From NCBI GenBank assembly GCA_029968055.1, contig JASCNX010000003.1, positions 1-64,000 on the forward strand: a stretch of DNA of 64,000 nucleotides, given 5' to 3'. This DNA comes from Xenophilus aerolatus. Lineage in GTDB: Bacteria > Pseudomonadota > Gammaproteobacteria > Burkholderiales > Burkholderiaceae_C. The notes beneath the pieces are model-generated. The model saw only the letters and a list, made by a program, of their open reading frames with translations, did no database searches and was not told the origin of the DNA. The position numbers and the translations under genes are program-made. Positions within the stretch are counted from its first letter, which is position 1. Every line of letters starts with the position of its first letter. Positions 18,303-26,155 of the stretch are shown here, one piece after another.

Positions 18303-18605
18303 TTACTTCGCGCCGTCGTTGCCGCCCTTGGTGTAGGTGCTCATGTTGTAGTTGGCCTGCGCGTTCGTCATGGCCTTGGCCGAGGCGGCCTGTGCGGCAG
18401 TCACGCCTTCCTGGCCCGACTCGCCACCGACCTCCTTGGCCATGCCGGCGACCTGGCTTCGCACCGTCTGGCCGAAGAAGCTGAAGGCGGCGATCGCGGC
18501 GATGGCGATCAGCCCGAGGATGACGAGGTATTCAGTCATGCCCTGTCCCCGCGACTTGAGGCGGGACGAGGTGGTGTGGAAGGCGTTGCGGATGGTGCGG
18601 TTCAT
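18303..18605 (-). CDS. flp: Flp-family type IVb pilin
   Basis: A 100-residue prepilin. A basic leader ends at RG|QGMTEYLVILGLIAIAA, with the Flp signature Glu+5 and Tyr+6 followed by a hydrophobic helix with AIAAFSFFGQTV. The C-terminal half is Ala/Asn/Gly-rich, and the protein is longer than classical Flp pilins (50-80 residues). It is the first gene of the cluster and a good candidate for the major pilin. The start ATG at 18605 gives the most typical leader; an ATG at 18626 would lengthen it by seven residues. Confidence 0.82.
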   Translation of the reverse strand: MNRTIRNAFHTTSSRLKSRGQGMTEYLVILGLIAIAAIAAFSFFGQTVRSQVAGMAKEVGGESGQEGVTAAQAASAKAMTNAQANYNMSTYTKGGNDGAK

Positions 18606-18780
18606 GTGATGTCCTATCGATGTCAACGAAGTTCGGATTGCCGGCCTTCGCGGCCCTGCAACCAGTCATCACCCCTAGGCACGATCCGCTGACGAATGTG
18701 TCCCAAACGGGCTTCGGCGAAATCTATAGGGGCGATGTCCTACGGACACATACATGAATGCGAGCTGACTGATACGCAGC
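18606..18780 (-). promoter_or_regulatory. Upstream region of the flp/tad operon with spaced inverted repeat
   Basis: This segment separates the AraC terminator from flp and must carry the pilus promoter. ATGTGTCC at 18696-18703 and GGACACAT at 18744-18751 form a perfect 8-bp inverted repeat with a 40-base gap, and a further GTCC-tac-GGAC is nested at 18737-18747. On the minus strand a TATAGA-like -10 lies between the arms (18723-18728). The pattern resembles a regulator binding region; the regulator is unknown. Confidence 0.4.
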
Positions 18781-18831
18781 GCACCGCAGTGTGTCAAAGC
18801 GTTACCCCATCAGGGCGTGCCACTGCGGTGC
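18781..18831. terminator. Long-stem hairpin at the end of the araC-family gene
   Basis: GCACCGCAGTG at 18781-18791 pairs perfectly (11 bp) with CACTGCGGTGC at 18821-18831 across a 29-base loop that contains the stop codon of the AraC-family gene. It would end that transcript before the flp operon. There is no U-tract. Confidence 0.5.
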
Positions 18832-19730
18832 AGCTTTCGGTAGTCCGAGGGCGTCTGTCCCATCGCTTCGAGGAAGCGGCGGTTGAAGTTCGACAGGTTG
18901 TTGAAACCCACGGCGTAGCACACCGACTGCACATAGAGCTCGGTGGACGCCAGCAGCCTGCATGCAGCCGCGATGCGCGCCTTGTTCACGAAGGTGCTGA
19001 AGCCATCGCCGGCGTGGCGCCGGAACTGGCGCAGGAACTGGCGCGTGTCCATGCGGCATTCGCGCGCATAGTCTTCCGCATCGAGGGCCTGGCCCGGCTC
19101 GTGCGTGATGCCGTTGGCAATGCGTTGCAGCTGCTCGACCCGCTCGCTCGACGTGTACCGCGATCGGTTGAGCAGCCGCGAGTTCTCGCAGCGGCCCAGT
19201 TGCGCCAGCACGTCGTAGAGTTGCGCCAGCCGTGCCAGGCCACGCGCCGCCCGGATGCGGTACCAGGCGCGCGAGACCACGTCCGACATGCCGAAGAATT
19301 CGATGCCGTAACTGGCCTGCTCCAGCAGGCGCCTCGCCTCGTCGAGTTCCGGCACCGACGGGGTGGTGCCGGCGACGACCTCGTGGGGAAACAGGACCAC
19401 CCGATCGCGGCATGCGACGCCCTCCTGCGGGTAGTCGAGCGAGATCCAGTTGTGCGGAAGACCCGGGCCGCAGAGCACCAGGTGCCCCGGCGAGAAGTTG
19501 CCCACCCAGTCGCCGACGAAGGCGCTCCCCGAGGTCGCCGTGATCAGGTGGAGTTCGTACTCGTCATGGCAATGCCAGCGCGCGAGCGGCGTTGGGTAGC
19601 CATGCTCGAGGCAGCGGATGGCACCCACGTGCTCGCCGGCCTCGAACCCCAGCGAGGGCAGTCTCATCTGATCGGTTTCCAGCACCGGGGCAAGGCCGGG
19701 TAGGGCGTGTCGCAGCAAGGGACTTTCCAT
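18810..19730 (-). CDS. AraC-family transcriptional regulator
   Basis: About 306 residues. An N-terminal cupin-like sensor (RWHCHDEYELHLI, then GHLVLCGPGLPHNWIS) is followed by a C-terminal double helix-turn-helix ending with the AraC signature VCYAVGFNNLSNFNRRF. Such regulators usually sense a small molecule through the cupin domain. The ATG at 19730 gives a natural N-terminus; an ATG 69 bases upstream is also in frame. It is transcribed towards the flp operon but separated from it by a strong hairpin, so control of the pilus is possible but unproven. Confidence 0.85.
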   Translation of the reverse strand: MESPLLRHALPGLAPVLETDQMRLPSLGFEAGEHVGAIRCLEHGYPTPLARWHCHDEYELHLITATSGSAFVGDWVGNFSPGHLVLCGPGLPHNWISLDYPQEGVACRDRVVLFPHEVVAGTTPSVPELDEARRLLEQASYGIEFFGMSDVVSRAWYRIRAARGLARLAQLYDVLAQLGRCENSRLLNRSRYTSSERVEQLQRIANGITHEPGQALDAEDYARECRMDTRQFLRQFRRHAGDGFSTFVNKARIAAACRLLASTELYVQSVCYAVGFNNLSNFNRRFLEAMGQTPSDYRKLHRSGTP

Positions 19731-20100
19731 CGAAGTTCGGTTCACACTCGGCCCGTGCGCCCGCAGTGCCGGCGTCGGATCGTCGGTCGGCACTCGCAAC
19801 GAAGGTCATTCCGCACTTCGTGGCTGCAACGAGGACCCGTTGCCGGCCGAGAGCCGCGGATGATGGAGGTTCTTTGCTGTTTCGAGGGCCGGGATGAGTT
19901 GGCTTCATCGATGGATGTCAATATGTCATAAGGGAGCTTGTCGCGCGGTCAGCGCAGTGCTTGCAAATTTCATGCGCATCTTCCTGCAAGCGAACTGGTG
20001 CTTGTGAGGTAGCGCTGACTACGGTGTGCGGTGCTCGCTGCGCAGATGCGAATTGACACCGGCGACGACCACGCGCGCAACTACCATCGGCTGCAACGCC
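19731..20100. promoter_or_regulatory. Intergenic region between the AraC gene and the exported protein
   Basis: A 370-base stretch without a supportable gene, lying between divergent genes. A direct repeat of ATGTCA (19915-19920, 19923-19928) sits in a relatively AT-rich patch; read on the minus strand it contains a TTGACA-like -35. It probably holds the promoters of both flanking genes. Nothing else was recognised. Confidence 0.3.
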
Positions 20101-20673
20101 ATGAGACCTGCACGCCGTCCATCCGCCCATCGTTCGCAGATCGCGCATTCACGCGGCCGCAGGCGACAGCTGATTGCCGTGGCGGTTCTATCGGCCATGT
20201 GCATGGTGCCCGCTGCATCGGACGCCATCGCGACGGAGATCATCGTCGGCGGCAGTCCTCGGGCATCGTCCGGCGGCCGCGTCGAGACGATCGTCGGACG
20301 ACCCGCTGCAGGCGCCGACACGCGCGGCCGTTCCGGCACGCGCAGCCACGTGTCCGCCTCGGCGCCGGCGCCCTCGACGAACGCATCCGTGCGCTCGCCA
20401 TCGCCCGCCGTCGCGCGATCGGGGCCGGAGGCTGCAGGGCAAGGCACTGCCGAGCGGGAGAGCGACCGGCTGTGGATCCTCGAGCGGGAACTCGAGAAGG
20501 AAAGCAGTGCGATCGAAGAGAAGCAGCGTCTTCTGAGCCAGCCCAGTGCCGCGGCTTCGGACCCGGTCGTCGTCGCTCTGCGCTCTCGTCTGGGCAACGA
20601 GCTGGTGGATCACGAACGCAACGTGGTCGCCCTGCGGCGCGAACTCGAGCGGGCGAAGTCGGTCCGGCATTGA
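20101..20673 (+). CDS. Small exported coiled-coil protein, unknown function
   Basis: A 190-residue protein. A basic N-terminus and hydrophobic segment (LIAVAVLSAMCMVPAAS, about residues 24-40) form a signal peptide with a likely cut after SDAIA. A low-complexity Ser/Ala/Pro-rich region (about 45-115) is followed by a charged helical tail (ERESDRLWILERELEKES, then RLGNELVDHERNVVALRREL) predicted to form a coiled coil. Proteins of this shape are often periplasmic and poorly conserved. It is convergent with the amidohydrolase downstream (21 bases) and no partner is obvious. Confidence 0.6.
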   Translation: MRPARRPSAHRSQIAHSRGRRRQLIAVAVLSAMCMVPAASDAIATEIIVGGSPRASSGGRVETIVGRPAAGADTRGRSGTRSHVSASAPAPSTNASVRSPSPAVARSGPEAAGQGTAERESDRLWILERELEKESSAIEEKQRLLSQPSAAASDPVVVALRSRLGNELVDHERNVVALRRELERAKSVRH

Positions 20674-20694
20674 GCGCTGCCGGCGCCTCCTCGC

Positions 20695-22722
20695 TCACAC
20701 CATCGCGCACCCGCAGCTCATCCGCCACCGCCCCCGGTCCCCGATGATGATCGGCGCCGTGCCCGGCCTGGCGCAGCATCCGCCGCCGTGCATTGCCGGC
20801 GCCTGCGCCACGTTGCCCTTGCGCCGCTGCTGGTAGCCGCCGTAGACGTTCACGGGCAGCCAGTCCGGCATCGGCTTCACGGCCGCCGGCGCCTGTGCCG
20901 CGAAAGCGCCGGCGCCGTGCACCACCTGGCCGCCGACCACCGTGAGCACCGCCGTGATGTCCTTGATGTCGTCCTCGGGCACGGCGAAGTAGTCGTCCGA
21001 CAGCAGCGCGAAGTCGGCCAGCCGGCCCGGCTGGATGCTGCCCTTGCGGGCCTCCTCGCCGGTGAGGGCGGCGCCTTCCACGGTCCACATGCGCAGCGCG
21101 TCTTCGCGGCTGACCAGGTTGCGCTCGGCGTTCAGGCGCGTGTCGCCCATCGTCTTGCCGGTGATCAGCCAGTGCAGCGACACCCAGGGGTTGTAGCTGG
21201 TGGCGCGGCTCGAATCGGTGCCGCAGGCCACGGGCAGGCCCATGGCGCGCATGCGGCCGATGGCCGGCGCGTCGGCCGCGGCCTCGCGGCCCCAGGTCTG
21301 CGCGAAGACCTCGCCATCGAGCGACATGCGGTTCTGGATCGCGATGCGCCCGCCCATGGCAGCCACGCGTTCCATCGAGCGCGGCGACAGCGTCTCGCAG
21401 TGGTCCAGCGCCCAGCGCACGTTCTTCAGCGGCACCTCGCGGTTGACCTTCTCCAGCACGTCGAGGATGCGGGTGGCGGTGCCGTCGTAGCTGGCATGCA
21501 TGCGGATCGGCCAGCCCTTGCCCACCAGGTAGGTCGCCACCTCGGTGAGCTTCGATTCCATGATGGCCGGTGCAGGTGCGACGCTCTTGCCGAAGTTGGC
21601 CGGGTCGGTCGCGGCCCAGAGGATGTACTCGCCCGCGCCCACCATGCGCAGCCAGTCGTCGCCCTGGCCCGGTGCGACCTTCTGCGACCAGGCCTGGTAG
21701 TCGGCCAGTTCCTGGCCCGGGCGCTGCGCGAACAGGTTGTACGAGATGCGCAGCGTCATCTTGCGCTCGGCCGCGAGTTGCGCGACGCCGGCGTAGTGCT
21801 CGGGGTAGTTCTGGCCACCCCCGCCGGCATCGACCACGCTGGTCAGGCCCAGGCGGTTCATCTCGCGCATGTACAGCTGGGTGGACAACGCCTGGTCGGC
21901 GTCGGGCAGCTTGGGCACGCGCGCGAACAGGGCGACCAGCCCGCCCAGGCTGGTGGTGTTGACCACCAGGCCGGTCGGGTTGCCGGCCGCGTCCTTCTCG
22001 AGCACGCTGCCGATCGGGTTGGGCGTGTCGCGGTTGAAGCCCAGCACGCGCAGGGCAGCGCGGTTGAGAAAAGCGCGGTCGTACAAGTTCATCACGAAGC
22101 AGGGCACCTCGCCGGTGGCGTCGTTGATCTCCTGCAGCGTGGGCAGCCGCTTCTCGCGGAACTGGTAGGGCGAGAAGCCGCCCACCACCTGCACCCAGTG
22201 CGGCGGCTGCGTGCGCCGTGCCTGGTCGCGCAGCATGAGCAGTGCGTCGGCCAGCGAGGGCACGCCGTCCCAGCGCAGCTCTTGCGTGTAGGTCAGGCCG
22301 CCGCGGATGAAATGGGCGTGCGAGTCGATGAGGCCCGGCACCACGGTACGGCCCTGCGCGTCGATCACGCGGGTGCGCGGGCCGATCCAGCGCTGCATGT
22401 CGGCGTCGCTGCCGACGGCCACGAAGTCGGTGCCGACGATGGCCAGCGCCTGGGCGCGCGGGCGCTTCGGGTCCAGCGTGGCGATGCGCGCGTTGCGCAG
22501 CACGGTGTCAGCCGGGCCGGTGGGCGCGGTGCTGGCGCAGCCGGCCAGGCCGAGGCCCGCCAGGCTGCCCGCGGCGGCCAGGCCGAGCGAGCTGCGCAGG
22601 AACTGCCGCCGCGGCGGCTCGGCGGCGTCGGGCTGTGGTGGATGCGCGCAGGCGGGGTCGCACCAGTGGCGGTAGCGGCCGGCTGCACCGGCTTCGGTGT
22701 CGGTAGATCCGAAGAGCTTCAT
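20695..22722 (-). CDS. Exported amidohydrolase (YtcJ-like), Tat lipoprotein
   Basis: A 675-residue amidohydrolase-superfamily enzyme. It has an unusual 37-residue N-terminal extension before a twin-arginine signal (RRQFLRSSLGLAAAG, from residue 38) that ends in a lipobox (LAGC, Cys62), so it is probably folded, exported by Tat and lipid-anchored. The metal site GLIDSHAHF (His135, His137) and YtcJ-type segments such as RMHASYDGT and ACGTDSSRA are present. The substrate is unknown; family members hydrolyse amide or ester bonds. It is the last gene of the catabolic operon, 16 bases after the Bug protein, with GGAGG as ribosome-binding site. The C-terminus has a short Cys-rich tail (GGGCCARPG, CGCAMV). 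Confidence 0.8.
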   Translation of the reverse strand: MKLFGSTDTEAGAAGRYRHWCDPACAHPPQPDAAEPPRRQFLRSSLGLAAAGSLAGLGLAGCASTAPTGPADTVLRNARIATLDPKRPRAQALAIVGTDFVAVGSDADMQRWIGPRTRVIDAQGRTVVPGLIDSHAHFIRGGLTYTQELRWDGVPSLADALLMLRDQARRTQPPHWVQVVGGFSPYQFREKRLPTLQEINDATGEVPCFVMNLYDRAFLNRAALRVLGFNRDTPNPIGSVLEKDAAGNPTGLVVNTTSLGGLVALFARVPKLPDADQALSTQLYMREMNRLGLTSVVDAGGGGQNYPEHYAGVAQLAAERKMTLRISYNLFAQRPGQELADYQAWSQKVAPGQGDDWLRMVGAGEYILWAATDPANFGKSVAPAPAIMESKLTEVATYLVGKGWPIRMHASYDGTATRILDVLEKVNREVPLKNVRWALDHCETLSPRSMERVAAMGGRIAIQNRMSLDGEVFAQTWGREAAADAPAIGRMRAMGLPVACGTDSSRATSYNPWVSLHWLITGKTMGDTRLNAERNLVSREDALRMWTVEGAALTGEEARKGSIQPGRLADFALLSDDYFAVPEDDIKDITAVLTVVGGQVVHGAGAFAAQAPAAVKPMPDWLPVNVYGGYQQRRKGNVAQAPAMHGGGCCARPGTAPIIIGDRGRWRMSCGCAMV

Positions 22723-22738
22723 GCGGACCTCCGGCGCG

Positions 22739-23731
22739 TCAGTCGACCTTGATGCCCGCGGCCTTCACCACGCGCGCGCCCTTGGCCGTCTCGTCGGCGA
22801 GGAAGGTGTCGAACTGCGCCGACGGCATGGTGAAGGGTTCGGCGCCCAGCTTGTCCAGCCGGTCCTTCAGGTCGGGCGCGGCCATGATCTTCGCGACCTC
22901 GGCCTGCACGCGCTCGATCACCGGCTTCGGCGTCTTCGCGGGCGCGAACAGGCCGACCCAGAACAGGTACTCGGAGCCGGGCACGCCGGCCTCCACGGTC
23001 GTCGGCAGATCGGGCTGCACGGAAGAGCGCTTGCCGGTGCCCACCGCCAGGGCCTTGAGCTTGCCGTCCTTGATCAGCGGCAGGGCCGACACCATCGGCG
23101 CGAAGAACCAGTCGATGCGCCCGCCCATCACCTCGGTCATGGCCTCGGGTGTGCCGCGGAAGGGCACGTGCTGCGCCTGGATGCCGGCCGCGAGGCGGAA
23201 CACCTCGGCGTTCATGTGCGTGGCCGAGCCGTTGCCGGCCGAGGCGTAGTTGAAGCCGCCCGGCTTGGCCTTGACCTGTGCCACCAGGTCCTTCACGTCG
23301 GTGAACTTGCCGGGCGAGGTGACCAGCACGTTGGGCAGGCTGGCCATGGGCGTGATGCCGGCGAAGTCCTTGAGCGTGTCGTACGAGAGGTTGGGGTAGA
23401 TCGAGGGGTTGACCAGGTGCCCCGCGGAATGCACGAGCAGCGTGTAGCCATCGGCCGGCGCCTTGGCCACCTGGGCCGCGCCCAGCGTGCCGCCGGCGCC
23501 GGGCTTGTTCTCCACCACCACGGTGGTCTGCAGCGCGGGGCCGAGGCGCTCGGCCACCAGCCGCGCAACGATGTCGGTGCCGCTGCCCGCGGTGAAGGGC
23601 ACGATGAGGCGGATCGACTGGCCGCGCGGCCAGTCGCCCTGCGCGTGCGCGCTGCCGATGGCGGCGAGGGCCGCGATCGTGCCCGCGACGAAGAGGCGGC
23701 GGCCGAGGCGGTGGTGGGGTGCGAATGTCAT
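22739..23731 (-). CDS. Bug-family periplasmic solute-binding protein
   Basis: A 330-residue tripartite-tricarboxylate-type (Bug) binding protein. A signal peptide (LFVAGTIAALAAIGSAHAQ) precedes the typical WPRGQSIRLIVPFTAGSGTD start and YDTLKDFAGITPMASLPNVL. These proteins bind carboxylates or aromatic acids in the periplasm. No TctA/TctB permease is nearby, as is usual for the expanded Bug family in Burkholderiales. It sits in the catabolic operon and is likely to bind its substrate. The start has GGAGA upstream. Confidence 0.9.
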   Translation of the reverse strand: MTFAPHHRLGRRLFVAGTIAALAAIGSAHAQGDWPRGQSIRLIVPFTAGSGTDIVARLVAERLGPALQTTVVVENKPGAGGTLGAAQVAKAPADGYTLLVHSAGHLVNPSIYPNLSYDTLKDFAGITPMASLPNVLVTSPGKFTDVKDLVAQVKAKPGGFNYASAGNGSATHMNAEVFRLAAGIQAQHVPFRGTPEAMTEVMGGRIDWFFAPMVSALPLIKDGKLKALAVGTGKRSSVQPDLPTTVEAGVPGSEYLFWVGLFAPAKTPKPVIERVQAEVAKIMAAPDLKDRLDKLGAEPFTMPSAQFDTFLADETAKGARVVKAAGIKVD

Positions 23732-23803
23732 GTGTTGTCTCCGTTGTGTTCTGTGGGTCGACTGGGGCAGGCGCTTTGTTCCGTTGTCTTGAACTTCAAC
23801 ACC

Positions 23804-23863
23804 CCGTTCGGGCTGAGCTTGTCGAAGCCCTGCGCGGCGCTTCGACAGGCTCAGCGTGAACGG
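23804..23863. repeat. Intergenic palindromic repeat (REP-like)
   Basis: Two 25-base arms (23804-23828 and 23839-23863) are complementary at 22 of 25 positions around a 10-base loop. The arm core CTGAGC-TGTCGAAG is a motif I recall from dispersed Burkholderiales intergenic repeats. It lies between the cupin gene and the Bug gene, so it may attenuate or stabilise the operon transcript between them. Confidence 0.6.
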
Positions 23864-23884
23864 ACTGAGGTGGGTACTGCCGAC

Positions 23885-24253
23885 TCAGATGCCCTTGGGC
23901 GCTGGCGGCTCGTGCGGCATCACCAGCGCGACCAGCACCGGCCGGTTCGTGCGGTTGACCAGCTGCCGCTTCTCGCCCGGCGCGAAGCGGCAGGAGTCGT
24001 AGGGGCCGAGCTCCTGCTCCTCGGTGTTGCCGTCGAGCTCGCCGATGACGGTGAGCCGGCCCTCGAGCACGAGGTACAGCTTCTCCATCGGCGAGCCATC
24101 GAGGCCGGTGTGGCCACCGGGCAGGATCTGGCTCATGCCCATCCACATCTGCTCGGACGGGCCGGCCTCCTTGCCCTGCAGGCGCAGGCAGCGCATGTCG
24201 AAATGGCGCGGTGCCTCGTAGGCCGGCGCCTGGTCGAATCGGGTGACGTGCAT
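23885..24253 (-). CDS. Cupin-domain protein
   Basis: A 122-residue single-domain cupin. The first motif is represented by ILPGGHTGL and KLYLVLEGRL and the second by RFAPGEKRQLVNRTNRP. Metal-site histidines are fewer than in classical dioxygenase cupins, so it may be a small isomerase, lyase or binding protein rather than an oxygenase. A strong AAGGAG ribosome-binding site lies seven bases before the ATG. It sits 19 bases after the MDR oxidoreductase gene in the catabolic operon. Confidence 0.8.
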   Translation of the reverse strand: MHVTRFDQAPAYEAPRHFDMRCLRLQGKEAGPSEQMWMGMSQILPGGHTGLDGSPMEKLYLVLEGRLTVIGELDGNTEEQELGPYDSCRFAPGEKRQLVNRTNRPVLVALVMPHEPPAPKGI

Positions 24254-24272
24254 GGGCAGTCTCCTTGCGCGC

Positions 24273-25271
24273 TCAGGGCCGCAGCACCACGCGGTCGGTG
24301 CTGCCCGAGAGCACCAGCCGGTAGGCGTCCAGCGCCTCGTCGAGCGTGAAGTGCCGCGCCACCGGAAAGGGCTTCAGGGTGCCGCGCTCGAAGCCCTCGC
24401 GCATCGCATCGAGCTGCGCGGTCGACGCGATGCAGTCCATGGCCAGCGAATCGATGCCCACATAGGTGTGCATGCCGCGGTAGAAGGCGAAGATGTCGAA
24501 GGGCACCGCACGGTCGTGCGTGGCGATGAAGATCTGCGTCGCCCCCTTCGCCATGGCCTTGTTGGCCGCCTCGAAGTAGGCGCTGCCCACGGTGTTGTAG
24601 ACCACGTCGGCGCCGCGCCCGCCCGTGAGTTCGAGCACCCGCGCTGCGACGTCCTCGCTCCGGGCGTCGACCACGTCGACCGGCGCGCAGGCGAAGCCCT
24701 CGAACGGCCCGGCGCGGCGTTGCACGGCGATCACCTTCGCGCCGGCCTGCGCCGCCAGCTGCACCGCCGCCTGGCCCACCTTGCCGTTGCCGCCCAGCAC
24801 CAGCACGGTCTGCCCGGCCTGCGGCATGCCGCTGCGTCGGAAGCCCTCGTAGGCGGTGACGAAGGGCACGCCGACGGCACCGGCCTCGTCCATCGAGATG
24901 TTGCGCGGCCGCTCGCGCAGCGCGGCCTCGGGCAGCACCAGGTAGCGGGCATGCGAGCCGTCGCGGGTGATGCCCACATCGCCGCCCGAGCCGTAGACCT
25001 CGCGCCCGATCCAGGCGCTCGGCCCCGCCACCACCGTGCCCGCGAAGTCGCGGCCCGGGGTGCGCGGCCACACGGCCTTGGGCATGATGCCCAGCGTGGC
25101 CTTCACGTCGCTCGGGTTCACCGCGGCGGCACCGACGCGCACCACGGCATGGCCGGCCGGCGCCTCGGGCTGCGGCTGTTGGGCGATGGCGAGCTGCAGC
25201 GACGCGAGGTCGGCCGCCTTCTGCTCGACGCGCAAGGCGCGTGCGGCGGTGCTGCTGGTGCCCGCGTTCAT
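24273..25271 (-). CDS. Zinc-less MDR-family quinone oxidoreductase
   Basis: A 332-residue medium-chain reductase/dehydrogenase. The GroES-like N-terminal half has AVNPSDVKATLG and PGRDFAGTV; the Rossmann half has VLVLGGNGKVGQAAVQLAAQ (about 150-169) for NADPH. The Cys ligands of a structural zinc lobe are absent, as in the QOR type. It probably reduces an enone or quinone-like catabolic intermediate. The ATG at 25271 overlaps the BKACE stop by four bases. The longer open frame upstream is read-through. Confidence 0.85.
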   Translation of the reverse strand: MNAGTSSTAARALRVEQKAADLASLQLAIAQQPQPEAPAGHAVVRVGAAAVNPSDVKATLGIMPKAVWPRTPGRDFAGTVVAGPSAWIGREVYGSGGDVGITRDGSHARYLVLPEAALRERPRNISMDEAGAVGVPFVTAYEGFRRSGMPQAGQTVLVLGGNGKVGQAAVQLAAQAGAKVIAVQRRAGPFEGFACAPVDVVDARSEDVAARVLELTGGRGADVVYNTVGSAYFEAANKAMAKGATQIFIATHDRAVPFDIFAFYRGMHTYVGIDSLAMDCIASTAQLDAMREGFERGTLKPFPVARHFTLDEALDAYRLVLSGSTDRVVLRP

Positions 25272-26155
25272 CGCGCACCTCCGGCCGGCAGGCCCAGCAT
25301 CTGGCGCGCCTCGGCGGCGCTGGCCACCTGGCCGCCCAGGCTGCGGATGATGTCGCGCGCCTTGGCCACCAGCTGTGCGTTGCTCTCGGCCAGCACGCCG
25401 TGCGAGAGGTAGATGTTGTCTTCCATGCCCACGCGCACGTGCCCGCCCATCAGCCAGGCCTGCGCCACGATCGGGAACTCCATGCGGCCGATGCCGAAGG
25501 CGCTCCAGAAGGCGCCGTGCGGCAGCATGTTGCGGGCGTACAGCAGCGTCTCCGGCGTGGGCGCGAAGCCGTACTTCACGCCGAGCACGAAGGTCCACAT
25601 GCCGGGCCCGTCGAGCGTGCCGTCGGCGATCAGGTCCAGCGCCAGATGGATGTCGCCGGAGTCGAAGATCTCCAGCTCGGGCTTCACGCCCGCTTCGCGG
25701 ATCACCTTGGCCATGCGGCGCACGTTCTTCGGCGTGTTCATCACCACGTCGGGCCCGCTGTTCATGGTGTTGAGGTCCAGCGAGCAGACGTCGGGTCGGA
25801 TGAGCGCGATGTGTTCCACGCGCCGCTCGGGCGGCAGCAGCGAGGTGCCGGGCGCGTAGACCTTGGGGTCGTCCTCGCTCGGGATGAAGCGGCCGCCGGG
25901 CCCGGTGGTGAGGTTCACGATCAGCTCGCGGTCGTGCCGGCGGATGCGCTCGACCACCTCGCGGTACAGCTCGACCTCCATCGAGGGCTTGCCGGTGCCG
26001 GGGTCGCGCACGTGGATGTGCACCTGGCCCGCGCCGGCCTCGGCCGCGGCCAGGCACTCGTCGGCGATCTGCGTGGGGGTGATGGGCAGGTGCGGGGTCT
26101 GCTCGGGCTTGACCAGGTTGCCGGTGACCGCGCAGGTGATGAGTGTCTTGTTCAC
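25268..26155 (-). CDS. BKACE family beta-keto acid cleavage enzyme
   Basis: A 295-residue enzyme of the family whose founding member cleaves 3-keto-5-aminohexanoate. Members condense a beta-keto acid with acetyl-CoA and release acetoacetate plus a new acyl-CoA. Zinc ligands are visible in HIHVRDP (His46, His48) and in GMEDNIYL (Glu near 230), and the ITCAVTG start is typical. The start is GTG at 26155, sharing bases with the SDR stop (GTGA). The specificity is open; context suggests it acts on a beta-keto acid made by the SDR or dioxygenase route. Confidence 0.9.
   Translation of the reverse strand: MNKTLITCAVTGNLVKPEQTPHLPITPTQIADECLAAAEAGAGQVHIHVRDPGTGKPSMEVELYREVVERIRRHDRELIVNLTTGPGGRFIPSEDDPKVYAPGTSLLPPERRVEHIALIRPDVCSLDLNTMNSGPDVVMNTPKNVRRMAKVIREAGVKPELEIFDSGDIHLALDLIADGTLDGPGMWTFVLGVKYGFAPTPETLLYARNMLPHGAFWSAFGIGRMEFPIVAQAWLMGGHVRVGMEDNIYLSHGVLAESNAQLVAKARDIIRSLGGQVASAAEARQMLGLPAGGAR

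Noticed and set aside
18640-18700. Possible sigma-54 promoter before flp
   Set aside because: A GG and GC pair can be found on the minus strand, but the spacing is 12 rather than 10 bases and the flanks do not match.
20788-22752. 654-codon plus-strand open frame opposite the amidohydrolase
   Set aside because: Repetitive His/Gly/Arg composition and complete overlap with a motif-rich gene.
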